Of a stretch of 64,000 bases of DNA, positions 62,636-64,000 are shown piece after piece. Under the pieces are notes generated by a model. That model was not told where the DNA came from. It saw only the letters and a program-made list of their open reading frames with translations, and searched no databases. The DNA comes from Pseudomonas sp. ICMP22404 (GTDB taxonomy: Bacteria; Pseudomonadota; Gammaproteobacteria; Pseudomonadales; Pseudomonadaceae), in contig NZ_VCNG01000005.1 in assembly GCF_006227205.1 (NCBI RefSeq), forward strand, positions 1 to 64,000, in the 5' to 3' direction. The translations under genes and the position numbers were made by a program. The first letter of the stretch is position 1. Each line of letters opens with the position of its first letter.

Positions 62636-63577
62636 TTAGCGGAACATCGCGCTGATCGATTCTTCATTGCTGATGCGGCGAACCGCCTCGGCAACTACCG
62701 GTGCGATATCCAGTTGACGGATACGTACACAGGCTTGTGCGGCAGCGGACAGCGGGATGGTGTTGGTCACCACCAGCTCGTCCAGCACGGAATTTTCAAT
62801 GTTCTCGATTGCCCGACCCGACAGCACAGGGTGTGTGCAGTAGGCAAAGACCTTGGCTGCGCCATGCTCTTTCAAGGCCTTGGCCGCGTGGCACAGGGTG
62901 CCGGCGGTATCGACCATGTCGTCGACCAGGATACAGGTACGCCCTTCGACGTCACCAATGATATGCATCACTTCGGAGTGATTGGCTTTCTCACGGCGTT
63001 TGTCGATGATACCCAGATCCACGCCCAGGGATTTGGCAACTGCCCGTGCACGCACGACGCCACCAATGTCCGGGGACACGATCATCAGGTTCTCGAAGCG
63101 CTGATCTTCAATGTCATCCACCAGGACTGGGGAGCCGTAGATGTTGTCTACGGGAATATCGAAGAAACCCTGGATCTGGTCAGCATGCAGGTCAACCGTG
63201 AGCACACGATCGATGCCGACGACGGTGAGCATGTCAGCCACGACTTTCGCGCTGATTGCTACACGCGCGGAACGCGGACGGCGATCCTGGCGGGCATAAC
63301 CAAAGTAAGGAATAACAGCAGTGATACGAGTAGCCGAGGAACGGCGGAAGGCATCAGCCATCACGACGAGTTCCATCAGGTTATCGTTGGTCGGAGCGCA
63401 AGTCGGCTGAATAATGAAGACGTCTTTACCGCGGACGTTTTCATTGATCTCGGCAGTGATTTCGCCGTCGGAGAACTTACCGACAGAAATGTCACCGAGA
63501 GGGATATGCAGCTGACGTACGACACGCCGAGCCAGATCGGGGTTAGCGTTCCCCGTAAAGACCATCATCTTGGACAC
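62636..63577 (-). CDS. prs: Ribose-phosphate pyrophosphokinase
   Basis: Makes PRPP from ribose 5-phosphate and ATP for nucleotide, His and Trp synthesis. 313 residues from a GTG at 63577 with AGGTACTG upstream, giving the normal family length; the frame stays open further upstream into tRNA-Gln, which is not coding. The [11 protein letters not shown] flag region and the PRPP-binding [10 protein letters not shown] are conserved. Confidence 0.95.
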   Translation of the reverse strand: MSKMMVFTGNANPDLARRVVRQLHIPLGDISVGKFSDGEITAEINENVRGKDVFIIQPTCAPTNDNLMELVVMADAFRRSSATRITAVIPYFGYARQDRRPRSARVAISAKVVADMLTVVGIDRVLTVDLHADQIQGFFDIPVDNIYGSPVLVDDIEDQRFENLMIVSPDIGGVVRARAVAKSLGVDLGIIDKRREKANHSEVMHIIGDVEGRTCILVDDMVDTAGTLCHAAKALKEHGAAKVFAYCTHPVLSGRAIENIENSVLDELVVTNTIPLSAAAQACVRIRQLDIAPVVAEAVRRISNEESISAMFR

Positions 63578-63624
63578 GCGCAGTACCTGAAGGCTGAGGG
63601 TATACCTGGATGAGTATAGGAAAA

Positions 63625-63699
63625 TGGCAGGGGCGGCTGGATTCGAACCAACGCATGGCAGGATCAAAACCTGCTGCCTTACCGCTTGGCGACGCCCCT
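63625..63699 (-). tRNA. tRNA-Gln (TTG)
   Basis: A 75-base cloverleaf on the minus strand: acceptor AGGGGCG / CGCCCCT, D-arm, anticodon loop TTTTGAT (TTG), T-loop TTCGAAT and an encoded CCA. It lies between ispE and prs, the normal Pseudomonas order. Confidence 0.95.
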
Positions 63700-63736
63700 G
63701 TATCTGTTGCTGCGAGTGCCCAGCACTCGATTCCTT

Positions 63737-64000
63737 TTAGAGCAGACTTTGCAGCTTGCGATGCAACATCGAAACGTTGCTTCCTTTCGCTACAAACCCT
63801 GTAAGGGTCTCTGTCAGAAGGGCCGAGACTTTATCAGCTTCAGCTTTGCTTGGGAAGCCCCCAAACACACAACTTCCAGTTCCGGTGAGTTTTGCTTCGG
63901 TAAATTTACCTAACAAATTCAAAGCGTTACGAACATCTGGATAACGCCTTGCTACCACCGGTAAGCAGTCATTTCGACTGTTTCCCTTGGGAACGGGGCG
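63737..64000 (-). CDS. ispE: 4-diphosphocytidyl-2-C-methyl-D-erythritol kinase, C-terminal part
   Basis: The C-terminal 87 codons of IspE, an enzyme of the MEP isoprenoid pathway, cut by the window edge (the 5' end lies beyond 64000). S-R-N-D-C-L-P-V-V and the ATP-binding G-T-G-S-C-V-F-G loop, with the following helix, are the family's C-terminal marks. It precedes tRNA-Gln and prs in the same direction. Confidence 0.9.
   Translation of the reverse strand, partial: RPVPKGNSRNDCLPVVARRYPDVRNALNLLGKFTEAKLTGTGSCVFGGFPSKAEADKVSALLTETLTGFVAKGSNVSMLHRKLQSLL

Overview
The window is chromosomal DNA from a Pseudomonas, most likely of the P. fluorescens group. The evidence is the Pseudomonas-type 5S rRNA end, the order 5S - letA/letB-like genes - mksBEF - psi/rimI, REP pairs built on GTGGGAGC, the GTG-started prs next to tRNA-Gln and ispE, and high-GC coding style. 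All calls were made by reading the sequence; no searches were run.

Core region 1-22.4 kb: the 3' end of a 5S rRNA gene; a LetA/LetB-like MCE lipid-transport operon in which LetA is split into two half-proteins; the MksF-MksE-MksB condensin (opposite strand, no nuclease gene beside it); a psi-like replisome gene with rimI; a beta carbonic anhydrase; a SET-domain protein; a secreted protein of unknown function; an AtoE-like transporter; a BdlA-like PAS-PAS chemoreceptor; a DUF2975/XRE pair; a lipoprotein gamma-glutamyltransferase; a GST; and an OYE/SDR pair.

Integrated element about 22.47-40.95 kb: a P4-type tyrosine integrase sits beside tRNA-Met(CAT), and a degenerate copy of the tRNA 3' end lies at 22467-22495. 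Paired GGATAC arm-type repeats with the same 12-bp spacing occur at both ends, and the tRNA's probable original terminator is stranded at the far end. The element reads leftward as int, a membrane protein, AlpA, a string of overlapping small early genes, a Toprim primase, a DUF927 helicase-like ATPase, a GGGGAAC iteron cluster, small late genes, an orphan lambda gpI-like tail gene and a lipoprotein. No capsid, terminase or portal genes are present, so it resembles a phage satellite or a prophage stripped of its structural genes. Its left 8 kb is a cargo zone: a small ORF plus Clp-fold serine (SDH-family) protease operon, a zinc-ribbon protein, a probable PD-(D/E)XK nuclease-like protein, a NYN-LOTUS protein and a HEPN-like protein. 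The last three are separated by a mosaic, roughly 235-bp composite repeat that looks like a cassette boundary. This is the most novel part of the window.

Core region 41-64 kb: two large chemoreceptors, a TerC/CBS membrane protein, a LysR-LysE pair, a DUF3592 protein with an unknown neighbour, a delta-60/RTX repeat protein, and a three-gene signalling unit (periplasmic binding protein, hybrid histidine kinase with Hpt, and a REC-REC-GGDEF-EAL-REC protein). The end is the housekeeping block ychF-pth-rplY-prs-tRNA-Gln-ispE, with ispE cut by the window edge.
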